NCBI RefSeq assembly: GCF_900129395.1
Contig: NZ_FQVP01000005.1
Coordinates: 124,001-188,000 of the forward strand
Origin: Pseudosulfitobacter pseudonitzschiae
Lineage (GTDB): Bacteria > Pseudomonadota > Alphaproteobacteria > Rhodobacterales > Rhodobacteraceae
DNA length: 64,000 bases
Direction: 5' to 3'
Part shown: in pieces, positions 63,878 through 64,000 of the stretch
How the letters are laid out: each line of letters starts with the position of its first letter
How positions within the stretch are numbered: the first letter of the stretch is position 1
Notes under the pieces: generated by a model
Database searches by the model: none
Seen by the model: only the letters and a program-made list of their open reading frames with translations
Told to the model about the DNA's origin: nothing
Made by a program: the position numbers and the translations under genes

Positions 63878-64000
63878 ATGATCAGAAAAATAGGGTTGGC
63901 CCTAGTGTTCAGCGCAACTGCAGCGATGGCGGACGCGCCGCGTGTGGCGGTGGACATCGCCCCCGTGCACGCTTTGGTCGCACAGGTGATGAAGGGTGTA
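63878..64000 (+). CDS. znuA: Zinc ABC transporter substrate-binding protein (N-terminal part only)
   Basis: The first 41 codons are in the window: a short signal peptide (cut near ATAAMAD) followed by VAVDIAPVHALVAQVM, the usual start of ZnuA, including the first metal-ligand His in PVHALV. The rest runs off the right edge. The start has GGAGAG upstream. Confidence 0.88.
   Translation, partial: MIRKIGLALVFSATAAMADAPRVAVDIAPVHALVAQVMKGV

Overview
The window is G+C-rich, densely packed DNA from an alphaproteobacterium, most likely a Rhodobacterales (roseobacter-type) chromosome. The evidence is the combination of a smo-type polyol ABC transporter with sorbitol and mannitol dehydrogenases, a TAXI-TRAP transporter, an HWE histidine kinase, a hmu heme locus with its own ExbB/ExbD/TonB set, and many 1-, 4- and 8-base start/stop overlaps. 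No rRNA, tRNA, CRISPR array or insertion sequence was recognised. The species cannot be named from this sequence alone.

Region 1 (1-20.2 kb) looks like a cell-surface/biofilm locus and is the least conventional part. On the minus strand it holds four very acidic proteins. Two are long repeat proteins with a BapA-type prefix domain, an Asp-Pro-Thr stalk and a decapeptide repeat of the form xxGLLGDVTG. One is a short protein with the prefix domain but no repeats. One is an 852-residue protein built of 14- and 18-residue repeats. Beside them lies a complete type I secretion operon (TolC, LapB/HlyB-like ABC transporter, HlyD/LapC-like adaptor), followed by an Omp85-type barrel with one POTRA domain. 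The surroundings hold two receiver proteins (one with a degenerate GGDEF-like domain), a soluble hybrid kinase with an Hpt domain, a LuxR-type regulator and a GT-B glycosyltransferase. An 11-bp element close to ACATACTWAAG recurs upstream of all four acidic-protein genes, often twice at 19-20 bp spacing, and the secretion operon also has a full TTAA-N7-TTAA (CtrA-like) site.

Region 2 (20.8-25.2 kb) carries a two-gene TAXI-TRAP transporter and a PAS-HWE kinase-receiver protein. Region 3 (25.3-35.8 kb) is a heme-uptake locus: hmuSTUV on the minus strand, and the divergent receptor gene followed by a small exported protein, exbB, two exbD genes and tonB. Then come a frameshifted cyclase-family gene, hemP and a cysteine-rich small protein.

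Region 4 (35.8-43.4 kb) is a polyol operon (smoEFGKS-mtlK order) with a LacI-family regulator; a TTTACGCGCGTAAA palindrome lies before smoE and a close copy lies before the regulator gene. Region 5 (43.6-47.3 kb) holds a dienoyl-CoA isomerase-like crotonase, an iron-type alcohol dehydrogenase, a thioesterase and rsgA. Region 6 (47.6-61.8 kb) is a tightly coupled operon for tryptophan/kynurenine and anthranilate breakdown by the aerobic 2-aminobenzoyl-CoA route: kynA, kynU, a 2-aminobenzoate-CoA ligase-like enzyme, a fused monooxygenase/old-yellow-enzyme reductase, beta-oxidation-type enzymes, a MarR regulator, a LIV-type ABC transporter and a Rid-family protein. Region 7 (61.8-64 kb) is the zinc-uptake locus zur-znuC-znuB with divergent znuA, which runs off the window.
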